In this document: piece after piece, positions 62,664-64,000 of the stretch
How positions within the stretch are numbered: the first letter of the stretch is position 1
How the letters are laid out: every line of letters begins with the position of its first letter
Assembly: GCA_026874595.1 (NCBI GenBank)
Contig: CM049318.1
Coordinates: 61,106,250-61,170,249 of the forward strand
Reading direction: 5' to 3'
From: Sipunculus nudus
Taxonomy: Eukaryota > Annelida > Sipuncula > Golfingiida > Sipunculidae
DNA: 64,000 nt
Notes under the pieces: model-generated
What the model saw: the letters and a program-made list of their open reading frames with translations, nothing else
Databases searched by the model: none
What the model was told of the DNA's origin: nothing
Translations under genes and position numbers: made by a program

Positions 62664-62978
62664 CTAAAAGGGGGGGGGGGGGGGGGTAATTGTGTCGAGG
62701 CCAAAAAGGTCAAAACTTAGCCTTATAATTATCTATTACACAGCACGGTACACGCATTATAGACACCGCATATATTAAGTGTATCCGGATGTATATAACT
62801 GCGTGGGAGTGTCACGCACCGTCAGATGTCATCCAAGACACGACAGTCATACATATAGCAAAGGATTGGGTGTTATGACCAACATTGTAATAATATTAAT
62901 TTGATAATCAATACTTTTTTTTTTAAAATACAGACATATAACGTTATTGCAATTTTTCCCGTTGTTAAGATACTGGTC

Positions 62979-62979
62979 A

Positions 62980-63036
<57 letters not shown>

Positions 63037-63058
63037 AATATATATACATACATACATA
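62979..63058. repeat. (TA)n with (CATA)n tail
   Basis: About 50 bases of TA repeats, then interrupted TA and CATACATACATA. Confidence 0.93.
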
Positions 63059-63084
63059 CATGTATATATAACCATATTTGCTGT

Positions 63085-63705
63085 TATTAAAATATAAACC
63101 GGTTATTATAATGCTGTCCTGTTATCACAATACTAACGGTTATTACAATATTGACCAGTTATTACAATATTGACCAGTTATTACAAAACTGTCCGATAAT
63201 AACAATATTGACCTGTTATTACAATGTTGGCCTGTTATTGCAATACTGATGGGTCATTTCAATATATGCTGGAACGTTATTACAATACTGACTGGTTTTT
63301 ACAATATTGGCCTTTTATTACAGTATTGGTCTTTTATTGCAATATTGACCGCTTATTTTAATATTGGCCTGTTATCACATTATTGACCTATTAAAACAAG
63401 TATAATTACATTATACAGTTAGGTCATACCAATATTGTCGGTTCCAATTTATTACAATACAAACCGTTATTACAATATTCGCTTTCAAATTATAATATTT
63501 TCCAATATTACATTATATCCCATTGTAACAATCAGCCATAATTACAATGTTAATAGTCATTAAACTACTGGTTGTTATTACAATATATTAGGCATTATAA
63601 GAATATTGGCAGTTACTGCCATATTGACCTTTTATAAAATCTTGGCCAATATTACAAAATTGGGCGTTAATAGTATATTTCCCGTTATAAATGTTTGCCG
63701 TGATT
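63085..63705 (+). repeat. Degenerate 18-20-bp tandem array with AATATT core
   Basis: Units of the type GTTATTACAATATTGACCA recur about 30 times. Near 63140-63180 they are perfect at a 19-base spacing; elsewhere they vary by point changes and small gaps. Each unit centres on the palindrome CAATATTG. Confidence 0.85.
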
Positions 63706-64000
63706 CCAATATGCGGAAGGCCTGAAAATACCTGGTAGTATATTGGTAAGAATTCAGTCTCAATCAACCATTGACGTGTACACATCTGATCATCTCCATG
63801 CCCGGTATACACATGTACAACAAAATGATCGTACTGGTTAAATCTCTTTCATAAACCTCCTTTGCACCCTTTGTCACTGATCTGGACAGCATCTGATCCC
63901 AGACACCTAAAAACCAAACAGGGCTATGCAACTGTACACTCGTGAACATGTTCTCATTTTTACATGTGTAGCAAGTTCTAGGGAAGCCCATAACTATTTT

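Larger units (their letters stand above)
50041..64000. other. Upstream intergenic region without recognisable gene
   Basis: Apart from the repeats listed separately, this stretch holds only short open frames (up to about 120 codons) with no domain I recognise. G- and C-runs are frequent (near 56727, 60352-60376, 62007-62023 and 62669-62688). Confidence 0.5.

Noticed and set aside
63085-63705. CRISPR-like array
   Set aside because: Units are contiguous and degenerate without unique spacers, and the sequence is animal genomic DNA.

Overview
The window is animal genomic DNA: AT-rich, intron-rich, crowded with microsatellites and dispersed repeats, with no bacterial-style gene packing. Several repeats resemble families I remember from bivalve and other marine invertebrate genomes: an element opening with a TTTAGCTCA/AGCTGAG hairpin followed by GTCC-rich sequence, one with GCCTCCGC ends, and hAT-like elements with CAGGGGCGGATCC ends. 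A mollusc, probably a bivalve, is the best guess, from memory rather than from a search.

The one gene I can support is a twelve-pass membrane adenylate cyclase on the minus strand. Its coding region runs from an ATG at 49161 down to a TAA at 10424, in 21 coding exons. All junctions are GT-AG and all reading-frame phases agree, giving an inferred protein of about 1864 residues. Layout: N-terminal cytosolic tail and TM1-5 (exon 1), TM6 and linker (exons 2-3), C1 catalytic half (exons 3-7), C1b (exons 8-10), TM7-12 (exons 11-15), C2 catalytic half (exons 16-21), and a Pro/Ser-rich tail of about 830 residues in the last exon that ends in a PDZ-type C-terminus. Intron 1 (19.2 kb) is by far the largest.

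The most interesting biology is in this cyclase. Seven of the eight classical catalytic positions are kept, but the C2 transition-state arginine (Arg1029 in the mammalian C1/C2 structure numbering) is a leucine, and the C1 metal loop carries unusual substitutions. The protein may be catalytically altered or weak, coupled to a long scaffold-like tail.

Region by region: 1-4.5 kb holds facing copies of a dispersed repeat; 4.5-10.4 kb is gene-poor and includes a 0.6 kb TTAA-flanked MITE; 10.4-29.3 kb holds exons 21 to 2; 29.3-48.5 kb is intron 1, full of repeats; 48.5-49.2 kb is coding exon 1, preceded by a small upstream ORF; 49.2-64 kb is upstream sequence with two adjacent minisatellites (51.6-53.2 kb), a hAT-like MITE, a hairpin repeat and a degenerate 19-bp array (63.1-63.7 kb). 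I found no second gene, no tRNA or rRNA gene, and no CRISPR or operon-like feature.
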